Shown here one piece after another: positions 15,600 to 24,303 of a stretch of 64,000 nucleotides of DNA (its first letter is position 1; each line of letters begins with the position of its first letter). The notes under the pieces were generated by a model. It saw only the letters and a list, made by a program, of their open reading frames with translations. It did not search any database and was not told the origin of the DNA. The translations under genes and the position numbers were made by a program. The stretch is from Kribbella soli (GTDB lineage Bacteria; Actinomycetota; Actinomycetes; Propionibacteriales; Kribbellaceae): contig NZ_SJJZ01000002.1 in the NCBI RefSeq assembly GCF_004331345.1, positions 992,001-1,056,000 of the forward strand, given 5' to 3'.

Positions 15600-16391
15600 T
15601 CAGGTTTCCGGATCGACGTACACGGCATTGCGGTCGACAGTCAGGTAGGCGTCCATCCCGATCGGCCGGCGGCGTTCCTCGGCGATCTGGCCGAGCAGCC
15701 CGGCAGCCCTGGCCAGCAAGGCGAATCCACGCAACAGCTCGACCGGCAGCCCGAGGTCGGCCAGCGCGGCGCCGCACACGCCGGCGCCGTTCAGCGGGAG
15801 CTTGCGACCCAGCACCTGCTCGTGCACCCGCCCGATCGCCTGGAACAGCTTGAGGTGCGGGCCTTCCAGACCTTCCTCGCGGGCGATCCCGATCAGTACC
15901 GGAGTCCGCGGGTCCTGCACCTTGTGCACCGGATGACCGAGCCCCGGGATGAACTTCCCCTGAACCCCGCGGACAACCTCGAGCGCGAACTCGTCCCACC
16001 CGGCCTCATCAGTCGGCAGGTCGTGTCGTTCCAGAGCCTCATGCAAGAACATTCCGCAGTCCTCGGTCACACCGAGAAAGCGCGATCCCCCGCCCAGCAG
16101 ACCGGCGGCGAGCGCGCCCTGGAGCGAGTCCGGTGCGGACAAGTACGTCAGCCGCGCCGCGATCGCCGTCGGCGTGAACCCGTGATCCGCCAGCGCGACC
16201 AGCACTGCCTCGAACACCCGCGTCTCGGACGGCGTGGGCCGGCGCAGGGCGACGAGCCAGAACGCGAGCTCGCCGAAGCCGACCTTGCCCATCAGATCGG
16301 CGGTGAGGTCCTGCCCGAGCAGCCGGATCTCGTCGGCCGTCGACGTACCGAGCGAGGTCGGGAAGGACGGCACAGCAGGTTCGGTGCTCAT
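15600..16391 (-). CDS. Citryl-CoA lyase / citrate-synthase-fold enzyme
   Basis: A 263-residue protein of the short citryl-CoA lyase type, a citrate-synthase fold reduced to its core. The catalytic histidine block FIPGLGHPVHK followed by DPRTP is near residue 150, and NGAGVCGAALADLGLP near 200 resembles the CoA-binding region. These enzymes cleave or form a C-C bond in citrate-like acyl-CoAs. The ATG overlaps the CoA-transferase stop, so the two are co-translated, suggesting that the transferase makes the CoA thioester that this enzyme splits. In this operon a citramalyl-like product of ring cleavage is a plausible substrate (inference). Confidence 0.83.
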   Translation of the reverse strand: MSTEPAVPSFPTSLGTSTADEIRLLGQDLTADLMGKVGFGELAFWLVALRRPTPSETRVFEAVLVALADHGFTPTAIAARLTYLSAPDSLQGALAAGLLGGGSRFLGVTEDCGMFLHEALERHDLPTDEAGWDEFALEVVRGVQGKFIPGLGHPVHKVQDPRTPVLIGIAREEGLEGPHLKLFQAIGRVHEQVLGRKLPLNGAGVCGAALADLGLPVELLRGFALLARAAGLLGQIAEERRRPIGMDAYLTVDRNAVYVDPET

Positions 16392-17515
16392 TCGGACAAC
16401 CACTTCCTCAACTCGGCGCCGTGTTCGTCCAGCTCGGGCGGCGGCAGGCGGTACGACGCTGCACTGTCGGAGAACGTGATCGGGTTGCGGACCGTCGGGA
16501 TCTCGCCGACCGTCACCACCGGGTCCAGCCCGATGTCCTCGGCGAACGCCACCCCACCGTCGACGGTGTTGATCGGCCCGCACGGCACCCCGGCCGCGAT
16601 GATGTCCCGGAACCATTCCAGCTTCGTCCGCGTCATCAACCGCGCCACGAGCAACGGCCGCAATTCGTCGCGATGCGCGGTCCGCTTCTCGTTCCGGTCG
16701 AACCGCGGATCGTCGGCCAGCTCCGGTACGCCGAGAACCTCCACCAGCTTGCGGAACTGCCCGTTGTTCCCGGCCGTGATGATGAGGTCCCCGTCCGCGC
16801 ACGGCAGCGGCTCGTACGGAAACAGGCTCGGATGGCTGTTCCCCATCCGCAGCGGTACGACGCCACCCGCGACGTACGCGCTCGACTGGTTCACCAGCCC
16901 GGACAGCGCCGACGACAGCAGGTTCACCTCGACGTGCTGACCGCGCCCGGTCTCGTGCCGCAGGTTGAGGGCGGACAGCACCCCGATCGTCGCGTGCAGT
17001 CCGGCCATCACGTCGAACACCGAGATGCCGGCTCGGAACGGTTCGCCCTCTGGAGCGCCGGTCAGACTCATCAGTCCGGAGATCGCCTGCACGATCAGGT
17101 CGTACCCGGGCAACTCGGCGCCGCCCGGCCCCGACCCGAAGCCGCTGATCGACGCGTAGATCAGCCCCGGGTTGCCCTCGGCAACGGTCTCGTAGTCGAG
17201 CCCGAAGCGCGCCAGCCCGGCCGGCCGGAAGTTCTCCACCAGCACGTCCGCGCGCCGCGCCAGTTCCTGCGCCGCCACCAGGTCCGCCGGGTCCTTCAGG
17301 TCGAGTGCGATCGACCGCTTGTTCCGGTTCACGGCGAGGTAGTACGTCGAGATGCCGTCGCGGACCGGCGGCTGCCAGGACCGGGTGTCGTCACCGCCGG
17401 GCGACTCGACCTTGACCACGTCGGCCCCGAGGTCGGCGAGCAGCATGGTCGCGTACGGACCGGCCAGGATCCGCGAGAAGTCGGCCACCAGCAGCCCGGA
17501 CAGCGGACCTTTCAC
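16388..17515 (-). CDS. CaiB/BaiF-type class III CoA transferase
   Basis: A 375-residue CoA transferase starting KGPLSGLLVADFSRILAGPY, with the DLGADVVKVESP signature and the aspartate nucleophile in GISVFDVMAG near residue 170. I chose the GTG at 17515 because GGGAGGT lies just before it and upstream codons are not conserved in this family. It is the first gene of the five-gene ring-cleavage operon (CoA transferase, lyase, LigB, LigA, reductase) and is divergent from the amidohydrolase. It should move CoA onto a dicarboxylic or tricarboxylic acid. Confidence 0.9.
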   Translation of the reverse strand: MKGPLSGLLVADFSRILAGPYATMLLADLGADVVKVESPGGDDTRSWQPPVRDGISTYYLAVNRNKRSIALDLKDPADLVAAQELARRADVLVENFRPAGLARFGLDYETVAEGNPGLIYASISGFGSGPGGAELPGYDLIVQAISGLMSLTGAPEGEPFRAGISVFDVMAGLHATIGVLSALNLRHETGRGQHVEVNLLSSALSGLVNQSSAYVAGGVVPLRMGNSHPSLFPYEPLPCADGDLIITAGNNGQFRKLVEVLGVPELADDPRFDRNEKRTAHRDELRPLLVARLMTRTKLEWFRDIIAAGVPCGPINTVDGGVAFAEDIGLDPVVTVGEIPTVRNPITFSDSAASYRLPPPELDEHGAELRKWLSE

Positions 17516-17614
17516 ACGACCTCCCGGCAGCATTCGCGGACAACTGTCCGCACCCTCCGACCGCCTCAGTGTCAATCGTTCAGGAACCGCCTGTCAACCG
17601 CTCGTCGCGAACCC

Positions 17615-17643
17615 TTGACACCGCTCACCGACGCTCAGATAGT
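17615..17643 (+). promoter_or_regulatory. Sigma-70-type promoter of the amidohydrolase gene
   Basis: TTGACA (17615-17620), a 17-base spacer and GATAGT (17638-17643). An inverted repeat downstream of the expected start site could be the IclR operator. Confidence 0.55.
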
Positions 17644-17667
17644 GAGCCTGACCGCCCCGTTGACCGT

Positions 17668-17681
17668 CATACGGACGTATG
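17668..17681. promoter_or_regulatory. Inverted repeat, candidate IclR operator
   Basis: CATACG-GA-CGTATG, perfect six-base arms, in the divergent promoter region of the CoA transferase and amidohydrolase genes and downstream of the strong promoter at 17615-17643. The IclR regulator encoded after the amidohydrolase is the natural candidate to bind it. Confidence 0.4.
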
Positions 17682-17706
17682 TCCGGGCAACTCCTTGGAG
17701 GCATCG

Positions 17707-19155
17707 ATGACCACAGTGCTGTTGCAGGGCGGGACCGTGCTGACAATGGACGACCAGCACACGGTCGTCGCGGACGGCGACGTACTGATCGACGGCGACC
17801 GGATCGCGGCCGTCGGGCAACAGGGCCAACGGCTCGACGTACCCGAAGGAACCCAGGTCGTCGACGCGTCCGGCGGCATCGTGATGCCGGGCATGATCGA
17901 CACCCACCGGCACATGTGGCAGACCGCGATGCGCGCGTACGGCGCCGACTGGACGCTCACGCAGTACTTCGTCTGGTACTACCTCGAGCACGGCAAGATC
18001 TTCCGGCCGGAGGACATCCACGCGGGCAACCTGACGTCTGCGTGGGAGTCCCTGGAGGCCGGCGTCACGACCACAGTCGACTGGTCGCACGGGCTGCAGA
18101 GCGTCGACCACGCCGAGGCCGCTGCGGACGCGTTGCGCGCCGTACCCGGGCGGTTCGTTCTTGCCTACGGCAACATCCAGGCCGGGCCGTGGGAGTGGAC
18201 CGCAGACCCGTCGGTCCGCGCGTTCCTCGAACGGCTGCGGGACGACGGGCAGCTCGGACTGCAACTCGCGTTCGACGTGACCGGTGATCCGGCGTTCCCG
18301 GAGCGGGGAGCGTTCGAGGTCGCGCGCGAGCTCGGGGTCGGCGTCACCACCCATGCCGGTGTCTGGGGTGCGACCAACGACAACGGCATCAAGCTGATGC
18401 ACGAGAACGGCTTCATGACGCCGCAGAACATCTACGTCCACGCGGCCACCCTCACCACGGACTCGTACCAACGGATCGCCGCGACCGGTGGCTCGATCTC
18501 GGTCTCCACCGAGTCCGAGCAGAGCGCCGGCCAGGGCTATCCGCCGACCTGGCAGGTACGCCGCCACAACATTCCGGTGTCGCTCTCGATGGACACCAGC
18601 GTGTGGTGGAGCGGCGACCTGTTCAGCGCGATGCGCACCACGCTCGGCGCGGACCGCGCTCGCGAACACCTGGAGGCGCACATGAAGGGCGCCACCGTGA
18701 CGCACAGCCACCTGCGGGCCGAACACGTCGTCGACTGGGCGACCCGCGGCGGCGCCCGGGCGCTCGGCCGCGACGACCTCGGCAGCCTCGAACCCGGCAA
18801 GAAGGCCGACGTGATCCTGATCAAGAACGACGCGTCACCGGTGTCGTTCCCGCTGATCAACCCGTACGGCCAGGTCGCGTTCCAGGCCCAGCGCGGTGAC
18901 GTGCACACGGTGATCGTCGACGGCCGCGTGGTCAAGCACAACCACCAGTTGGTCGATTGCGACCTGCCCGCCGTACGACGGGAGGTCGAGGCGACCGTCG
19001 ACCACCTGCGGTCCGCGCTCGGCGAGGAAGCTTGGCGGAGCGGGATGAACCCGGAGCTGCCCGAGGGCGAGGTACTCGACAACCCGTACCAGTACACGGC
19101 GTACAAGTCCGACTCGACCCGCGAGGCCCGTGGCACCATCTTCGGTGAGCCGTAG
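17707..19155 (+). CDS. Amidohydrolase-superfamily deaminase/hydrolase
   Basis: A 482-residue metal-dependent hydrolase of the group that includes 8-oxoguanine deaminase and the atrazine-degrading chlorohydrolases. The metal site DTHRHMW is near residue 68, THAGVW and the VHAATL histidine follow, then SMDTS with the catalytic aspartate and the C-terminal LGSLEPGKKADVILI. TTGGAGGC precedes the ATG. The next gene is an IclR regulator and the divergent operon encodes ring cleavage, so it may hydrolyse or deaminate an aromatic or N-heterocyclic precursor that feeds that route. Confidence 0.88.
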   Translation: MTTVLLQGGTVLTMDDQHTVVADGDVLIDGDRIAAVGQQGQRLDVPEGTQVVDASGGIVMPGMIDTHRHMWQTAMRAYGADWTLTQYFVWYYLEHGKIFRPEDIHAGNLTSAWESLEAGVTTTVDWSHGLQSVDHAEAAADALRAVPGRFVLAYGNIQAGPWEWTADPSVRAFLERLRDDGQLGLQLAFDVTGDPAFPERGAFEVARELGVGVTTHAGVWGATNDNGIKLMHENGFMTPQNIYVHAATLTTDSYQRIAATGGSISVSTESEQSAGQGYPPTWQVRRHNIPVSLSMDTSVWWSGDLFSAMRTTLGADRAREHLEAHMKGATVTHSHLRAEHVVDWATRGGARALGRDDLGSLEPGKKADVILIKNDASPVSFPLINPYGQVAFQAQRGDVHTVIVDGRVVKHNHQLVDCDLPAVRREVEATVDHLRSALGEEAWRSGMNPELPEGEVLDNPYQYTAYKSDSTREARGTIFGEP

Positions 19156-19177
19156 TCAACCAACAGGAGGACGTTAG

Positions 19178-19999
19178 ATGGCAGGCCGTGGTGCAGGTCC
19201 GGACTTCGTCGAGTCACTGGCTCGTGGGCTGGACGTGCTCGCCTGCTTCGACGTGGACCATCGCACGATGTCGCTCACCGAGGTCGCGGCCGCGGCCGGC
19301 CTGGCCCGGCCGACCGCCCGCCGGCTCCTGCTGACCCTGGAGGAGCTCGGCTTCGTCCGCACCACTGGCGGCGCGTTCCAGCTCACGCCCAAGGTGCTGA
19401 CGCTCGGCATGGCGTACGTCGGTTCGCTCGGCCTGTGGGACATCGCGAAGCCGCACCTCGAGGGCCTCGTCGCACGCACCGGCGAATCCTCGTCGATGGC
19501 GCAGCTCGACGGCTCGGACATCGTGTACGTCGCCCGCGTGTCGGTACCGAAGCTGATCGCGTTGCGGGTCGACATCGGCACCCGGTTCCCGGCCGCGCAG
19601 ACATCCCAGGGCAAGGTGCTGCTCTCGGCGCTCTCCCCCGACGCGCTCGTCGAGGTTCTCGCGCAGCCGAGCCGCGCCGGACTCCCGCCGTACATCGGCC
19701 GGACCGCGGACCAACTGCGGGACGAACTGACCGAGATCCGGGCGCGCGGCTGGGCGTTGGCCGACGAGGAGCTCGCGCCGGGCGTTCGCTCGGTCGCGGC
19801 ACCGGTGCGCGACGGCACCGGTACTGTGCGGGCCGCGATGAACGTGACCGTGCACGCCGCCGAGACCTCGGTCGACACGCTGCTGCACGACCATCTGCCG
19901 TTGTTGCTGCGTTCGGCGGGTGACGTCAGCGCGGAGTGGGCGCTCTGGCAGTCTCGCCCGCACGTCGAGTCCGACCAGCGGAACGAGACATCCGCCTGA
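19178..19999 (+). CDS. IclR-family regulator (PcaR/PobR-like)
   Basis: A 273-residue regulator with an N-terminal winged helix (DVLACFDVDHRTMSLTEVA, then AGLARPTARRLLLTL) and a C-terminal ligand domain. The block SQGKVLLSAL and the ending APVRDGTGTVRAAMNV are typical of the PcaR/PcaU/PobR branch that senses protocatechuate-type acids. AGGAGGA precedes the ATG. It follows the amidohydrolase by 22 bases and probably controls the divergent aromatic cluster. Confidence 0.9.
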   Translation: MAGRGAGPDFVESLARGLDVLACFDVDHRTMSLTEVAAAAGLARPTARRLLLTLEELGFVRTTGGAFQLTPKVLTLGMAYVGSLGLWDIAKPHLEGLVARTGESSSMAQLDGSDIVYVARVSVPKLIALRVDIGTRFPAAQTSQGKVLLSALSPDALVEVLAQPSRAGLPPYIGRTADQLRDELTEIRARGWALADEELAPGVRSVAAPVRDGTGTVRAAMNVTVHAAETSVDTLLHDHLPLLLRSAGDVSAEWALWQSRPHVESDQRNETSA

Positions 20000-20047
20000 C
20001 CCCGTGCCGTCGCCGCCCTCCGGGCGGGGTGGGGAAGGATGGGCTGC

Positions 20048-20479
20048 ATGACTGTTCTCGACTCGCCCATCCCCCGGTTCCATCTCGCGATGCCGGTCGA
20101 CGACCTGGACGCGGCGCGGCACTTCTACGGCGAGGTGCTCGGCCTCGAACAGGGCCGCAGCTCCGACACCTGGATCGACTGGAATCTGCGCGGCCACCAG
20201 TTCGTCACCCACGTCGCGCCCGAGCGCGCGCAGCGGATCCACAACCCGGTCGACGGTCACGACGTACCGGTGCCGCACTTCGGGCTGATCCTGACGGTCG
20301 ACGAGTTCCAGACCTTCGCCGAGCGGTTGCAGGCGGCCGGCACCGAGTTCGTCATCGAGCCGTACGTGCGGTTCCAGGGCCAGACCGGTGAGCAGTGGAC
20401 GATGTTCTTCCTCGACCCGGCCGGGAACGCTCTGGAGTTCAAGGCGTTCGCGGACGACTCCCAGGTGTTCGCCGCCTGA
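20048..20479 (+). CDS. VOC-fold (glyoxalase/bleomycin-resistance type) protein
   Basis: A 143-residue vicinal-oxygen-chelate protein. Candidate metal ligands are the histidine in [12 protein letters not shown], the histidine in [12 protein letters not shown] and the glutamate in [11 protein letters not shown]. The inner core [15 protein letters not shown] is typical. The ATG at 20048 is preceded by GGAAGG; one at 20039 would add three residues. Proximity to the ring-cleavage genes could mean a dioxygenase or isomerase role, but it lies alone. Confidence 0.87.
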   Translation: MTVLDSPIPRFHLAMPVDDLDAARHFYGEVLGLEQGRSSDTWIDWNLRGHQFVTHVAPERAQRIHNPVDGHDVPVPHFGLILTVDEFQTFAERLQAAGTEFVIEPYVRFQGQTGEQWTMFFLDPAGNALEFKAFADDSQVFAA

Positions 20480-20502
20480 GGCAGCGACTCCAGGATGTGA
20501 GC

Positions 20503-20961
20503 CTAGGGCGTGACCCAGCCGGTCAGGATCGTCGTACCGGACTGCGTCGTGCAGACAAGACGGTAGGGAATGTTCGGCGGCGGGCCGAGAACGAAGAAAC
20601 CGAGTTCGTCGATCTCGGCGGTCGCCAGCTTGCCGCCGTCGCCGCGGGCCGTGACCGTACCGACCTCGGGCGGGTCGAGCTGGCCCAGGACCGCGTCCGG
20701 CGTCAGCTCGAGCTCGACCGTCCAGCCGTCCGAGGCGAACGTGAGGGAACGCAAGATCGCGCTCTCCGAGCGGATCGCCAGCGCGTCCAGCGGATCCTGT
20801 GCGGAGTCGTAGGTGAGCGCCGCCAGTTCGGCGTCGATGGTCCGCCATGCGAAAGCCGCCTTGCCGGCTTCGACGAAGGCGGACGGAACTTCGTCCGCGG
20901 ACGCCAATGCGTCCCGTAGGGCTTCGATCAGCTTCTCGTCGTCGTGCCAGTCCGGATCCAT
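20503..20961 (-). CDS. Conserved hypothetical partner of the sigma/CHAT module
   Basis: A 152-residue cytoplasmic protein with no Cys cluster or membrane segment. The N-terminal 55 residues (DPDWHDDEKLIEALRDAL, then AGKAAFAWRTIDAELAAL) look helical; the rest alternates like a beta-sandwich (LTFASDGWTVELELT, GQLDPPEVGTV, RLVCTTQSGTTILTGWV). It starts 10 bases after the sigma factor stop, so the two are co-transcribed. I cannot name a domain. The position suggests an anti-sigma or adaptor function for the module; this is inference. A GTG one codon before the ATG is an alternative start. Confidence 0.7.
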   Translation of the reverse strand: MDPDWHDDEKLIEALRDALASADEVPSAFVEAGKAAFAWRTIDAELAALTYDSAQDPLDALAIRSESAILRSLTFASDGWTVELELTPDAVLGQLDPPEVGTVTARGDGGKLATAEIDELGFFVLGPPPNIPYRLVCTTQSGTTILTGWVTP

Positions 20962-20971
20962 CACGGTTCTC

Positions 20972-21556
20972 TCACCCCCTCGTCCTGTCATCGGGTCCGT
21001 CCGCCGCCAGCCGTGCCAGCGCGGGAGTCTGTCGTAGCCGGGTCAGGCAGCGGGCCCGGCTCGGGCCGATACTGCCGATCGGCACCTGCAGCCGCCGGCT
21101 GATCTCGTCGTACGGCGCCGGCGGGTCCTGCATCAGCAGCCCGAGCAGGACCTGGCAGCGCCGCGAGAGTTCCGCGAACGCGGTGCGCAGGATCGTCTTG
21201 CGTTCGTGCCGCAGTACTTCTTCCTCGGCGATCGCCTGTTCGGGGACGTCGGGCGCCTGGACGAAGTCCACCGGTTCGACCCGGCTGGTCGCGCGGATCA
21301 GCCGAAAGCACTCGCGCTGGGTCGTGGTCGCGATCCAGCCCGGCAACGCGGCCGGCTCGCGCAGACCGGGCAGATGCTCGACCAGCCGCAGCCACACGCT
21401 CTGTCCGACGTCATCGATATCCGGTTGCGCCAGGCGGCACCGCCGGCACACGGAATAGACGAGCGGCGCATACCGCTCCACCAGCTCGTCCCACGCATTC
21501 TTCTCGCCGTCCCTGGCCCTGGTGACCAGGTCGACGACTGTCGGATCGTCCCGCAC
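20972..21556 (-). CDS. ECF-type RNA polymerase sigma factor of the CHAT module
   Basis: A 194-residue sigma factor: region 2 reads WDELVERYAPLVYSVCRRC and then DVGQSVWLRLVEHL, and region 4 reads LSRRCQVLLGLL, then YDEISRRLQVPIGSIGPSRARCLTRLR. The GTG start is preceded by AAGGGGGA. It lies 77 bases after the CHAT protease gene on the same strand and is followed by a small partner. No anti-sigma membrane gene is adjacent, so control may come from the CHAT or subtilase proteins or from the small partner. Confidence 0.87.
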   Translation of the reverse strand: MRDDPTVVDLVTRARDGEKNAWDELVERYAPLVYSVCRRCRLAQPDIDDVGQSVWLRLVEHLPGLREPAALPGWIATTTQRECFRLIRATSRVEPVDFVQAPDVPEQAIAEEEVLRHERKTILRTAFAELSRRCQVLLGLLMQDPPAPYDEISRRLQVPIGSIGPSRARCLTRLRQTPALARLAADGPDDRTRG

Positions 21557-21625
21557 GCCGTCCCCCTTTCTTCACCGGACCGCTCAGTTCTGCCTCTTAC
21601 TGGTACAGAGCAATCCGGACGACTG

Positions 21626-21637
21626 CTGATACATCAG
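21626..21637. promoter_or_regulatory. Short palindrome between CHAT stop and sigma gene
   Basis: CTGAT-AC-ATCAG covers the CHAT stop codon, in the 77-base gap upstream of the sigma gene. It could be an operator for an internal sigma promoter or chance. Confidence 0.25.
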
Positions 21638-24255
21638 GCCCCCAGAGCAACAAACGAACGGCCGGCGGCATCGGCCACCGGATCACCTCGCGTCTCCACG
21701 CGCGCCGCCGCGAACGCTGCCGCGAGCGACTGACCTGCCTGCAGGTTCTCGTGCACCGCGAGCATCAAGGGAGCGGTTGCCGGGTCGTTCACCGGTACGA
21801 CGCTCGCGAGAATGCCGGCCGCGCCCAACGGGATCAGGCTGCTGCTCAACCCGAGCAGTTCGTCCGCGCCGACCGGCTTCGCCAGCCCGGAATCGCAACT
21901 CGACAACACCATCCGGTACGGCGCCCTGCGCAGCCGCTCGAAGTCGTACACGGTCAGCGGCCCGTCGTCGAGCCGCAACGACGAGAACAGCGGACTGTCC
22001 GAGCGGAACGTGCCGTGCGCCGCGATGTGTGCGATCCAGGCACCGTCGAGTTCCCGCAATACCTTCTCCGCGGTCGCGTCGCCGTCCGCCAGCACGGTCG
22101 CGTCCGGGTACTGCTTCGCCAGCTGCATGACCTCGGCGCGGCCCGCCGACAAACCCGGCCCGAGCACCAGCACGACGCGCCGATCCGACGGCGGTCGCAC
22201 CTGCCGCGCGCGCAGCCAGGTCGCCGCCGACGGCACCACGTTCACGGCCCGATCAGCCAACGCCGGCACCAGCCCCCAAGGCAACGCATGCAACCTGCCC
22301 GGCGGCACCATCACCACCGGCCGATCCCCCAGCAACTCCTGCGCAGCCCCAAGGATCGCGTCCCCCAACCGCGCACCCAGCACGTCGAGCGAAGGCCCCA
22401 GTTGCGCGCCCCCCGCGGCCCCGCCCTGCGCTCGACCGCCGGGCCGACCATGAGCCAGCCGGCGCAGGCGGAATCGCGACCGCTCGACCTCCAGCGCCGC
22501 CGCAGCCAGCGGACCGACCTCATGCTTCGTGATCCGCCCGTCCCGCACCACCACCGCGTGCAGCACACCGCCGACCTCGACCAGCTCGACGAGCACGGTC
22601 TCGCCGAGCGCCGCGACCAACTCGTCGACATCGAACCGACGCGCGCCACCACCCATCGCGCCGCCCTGGGCGCGCAGTGCTCGATCGCGGACCGCCTTCT
22701 CGAGGCGCCGGCGTTCCTTGTCGAGCGACGGGTCGGGCGACCCGTCCAACCGCCGTACGACGTCCCGCAACGCCGCGAGCTCGCCGACGAGTTGCTCGTC
22801 GTCCGGCGGCCGCACCGGCGGCACCCCGAGCGCCGTAGCCCGCCACCGCTCGCCCCAACTCAGCAAGCGCCGCGGATCGTCGCGCCGTAACGCGTCCCGC
22901 AGCGCGAGCTCCGCCAACTCGGCGCCGTGACCGGTCGCCAACGCCCGCAGCTCGGTCGCACCCATCGCCAGCCGATGCTCGTCCAACGCATCCAGCCCGC
23001 GAGCGCACGCCGACAACATCCCCCGCATCTCACCACGCGCCTCGGCCCGCAGCGCCTTCCCCAACCACGCCGCACTCCGGGCGATCGGCGGCGCGTCCTT
23101 GCTGTGCCGTCCGGCCAACTCCAATTGACGATCCGCCGCCCGAGCCCGCCCCTCGGCCAACGCCAACCGCCCCGCCAACAGATGCGCAGCCGAGGCCTCG
23201 GACGCACCCAACGCATCCAGCCGACCAGCGACCGCACTCACGCGTCGAAGTAACCGCTCCCCGCGTTCTCCCGACTGATACCGCGCCTCCAGCAGCACCA
23301 TCGACGAACGCACCGCCCACCACTGCCTGTGCTGCGCCGAGAACAACCGCCGTGCCCGATCAGCCCGCTCCCGTGCCGCGGCCGGATCTCCTGCCGCCAA
23401 CGCAGCAGTTGCCGCCGCGAACCACAGCTCCCCGCGCTTGGTCGCCGTACCGACCTCAGCCGCGATGGCCTGATCCATCTCGGCCAGCGCCTCTGTGCTG
23501 AGCCCGGCGGCGAGCAGTACGCCGCACCTGTCAATCGCGAGGTCCGGCCACACCACACCGACTGCGGCGAACCGCCGGCCGGCTTCGTCCAGGTACCGCA
23601 AGGCCGCGGGCAGATCGCCCCGCGAGTACGCGACCAATCCGCGATTCTGCCGGGCCTCGGCGTACTCGAACTCCTGCCCGGTCGCAGCGTACAACTTCTC
23701 CGCGACCGCGAAATCCGCATCCGCCCGCTTCGTACCGCCCAAAGCAAGTTGGATGAATCCGCGATAGTTTCGCGAGCGCGCCTCCCAGACCTGATCGCCC
23801 GACCGCCGCAACCGCGTGATCGCCGACCGCAGATCGTCGAGCGCCTCGCGATGCCGCCCGAGCACCAGCAGTACGTCGGCGCGCCGTACCAGCACGCGCC
23901 CGGTCAGCGCACCGCGGCTGAGGTCGACCGCACGATCGAGCCGCGCCAAACCCTCCCGGCTCCGGCCCGCCCGGCCGAGCGTTGCGCCCAACGTGGCAAG
24001 GACATCCGCCTGCCGCTCGGACCGCCCGGACTGCTCGGCCAACCGCAGCGCGGTGCGCAACTCGCGAACCGCTGAGGTGACGTCGCCGAGCTGCCGCAGA
24101 CCGATGCCCCAGGCCTGGTGCGCGATCGACGCCTCGACCGTCGCCGGCGCACCGGCCAGCAGCGTCCGCGCCGACGCGATCGCGTCGTGCGGACGCGACA
24201 ATGCAAGAGGCAGTAAATTTTCTACTGCCTCGGCACTCCCCCCTGCCATCGGCAT
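21634..24255 (-). CDS. TPR-CHAT caspase-fold protease
   Basis: An 873-residue cytoplasmic protein. The first 480 residues or so are alpha-helical tetratricopeptide-like repeats (for example AHQAWGIGLRQLGDVTSAVREL and ARSRNYRGFIQLALGGTKRADADF). The C-terminal 300 residues are a CHAT domain, a caspase-related cysteine protease fold: VVMVPPGRLHALPWGLVPAL precedes the catalytic His747 in HIAAHGTF and Cys787 in LSSCDSGL. Both dyad residues are present, so it should be active. It starts a CHAT-sigma-small protein operon and is divergent, with only 48 bases between start codons, from a subtilase. Codon 14 is a rare TTA and lies in a perfect stem-loop. The ATG at 24249 is an alternative start. Confidence 0.87.
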   Translation of the reverse strand: MPMAGGSAEAVENLLPLALSRPHDAIASARTLLAGAPATVEASIAHQAWGIGLRQLGDVTSAVRELRTALRLAEQSGRSERQADVLATLGATLGRAGRSREGLARLDRAVDLSRGALTGRVLVRRADVLLVLGRHREALDDLRSAITRLRRSGDQVWEARSRNYRGFIQLALGGTKRADADFAVAEKLYAATGQEFEYAEARQNRGLVAYSRGDLPAALRYLDEAGRRFAAVGVVWPDLAIDRCGVLLAAGLSTEALAEMDQAIAAEVGTATKRGELWFAAATAALAAGDPAAARERADRARRLFSAQHRQWWAVRSSMVLLEARYQSGERGERLLRRVSAVAGRLDALGASEASAAHLLAGRLALAEGRARAADRQLELAGRHSKDAPPIARSAAWLGKALRAEARGEMRGMLSACARGLDALDEHRLAMGATELRALATGHGAELAELALRDALRRDDPRRLLSWGERWRATALGVPPVRPPDDEQLVGELAALRDVVRRLDGSPDPSLDKERRRLEKAVRDRALRAQGGAMGGGARRFDVDELVAALGETVLVELVEVGGVLHAVVVRDGRITKHEVGPLAAAALEVERSRFRLRRLAHGRPGGRAQGGAAGGAQLGPSLDVLGARLGDAILGAAQELLGDRPVVMVPPGRLHALPWGLVPALADRAVNVVPSAATWLRARQVRPPSDRRVVLVLGPGLSAGRAEVMQLAKQYPDATVLADGDATAEKVLRELDGAWIAHIAAHGTFRSDSPLFSSLRLDDGPLTVYDFERLRRAPYRMVLSSCDSGLAKPVGADELLGLSSSLIPLGAAGILASVVPVNDPATAPLMLAVHENLQAGQSLAAAFAAARVETRGDPVADAAGRSFVALGA
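24207..24231 (-). promoter_or_regulatory. Stem-loop with TTA codon at the start of the CHAT gene
   Basis: Perfect nine-base arms GAGGCAGTA and TACTGCCTC around a seven-base AT-rich loop, covering codons 9-17 of the CHAT mRNA. A TTA leucine codon (24216-24214, codon 14) falls at the loop/stem boundary. TTA is very rare in such genomes and in Streptomyces marks bldA-dependent genes. Confidence 0.55.
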
Positions 24256-24303
24256 GCTGGAATGATATCGGTCATTTCGACTTCTCAGGGGGGACGTAAG
24301 GAA

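Noticed and set aside
14725..15999. A longer start for the LigB-like gene reaching 15999
   Set aside because: The extra 137 residues overlap the lyase gene in another frame and have shadow composition; AAGGAGCACC directly precedes ATG 15588.
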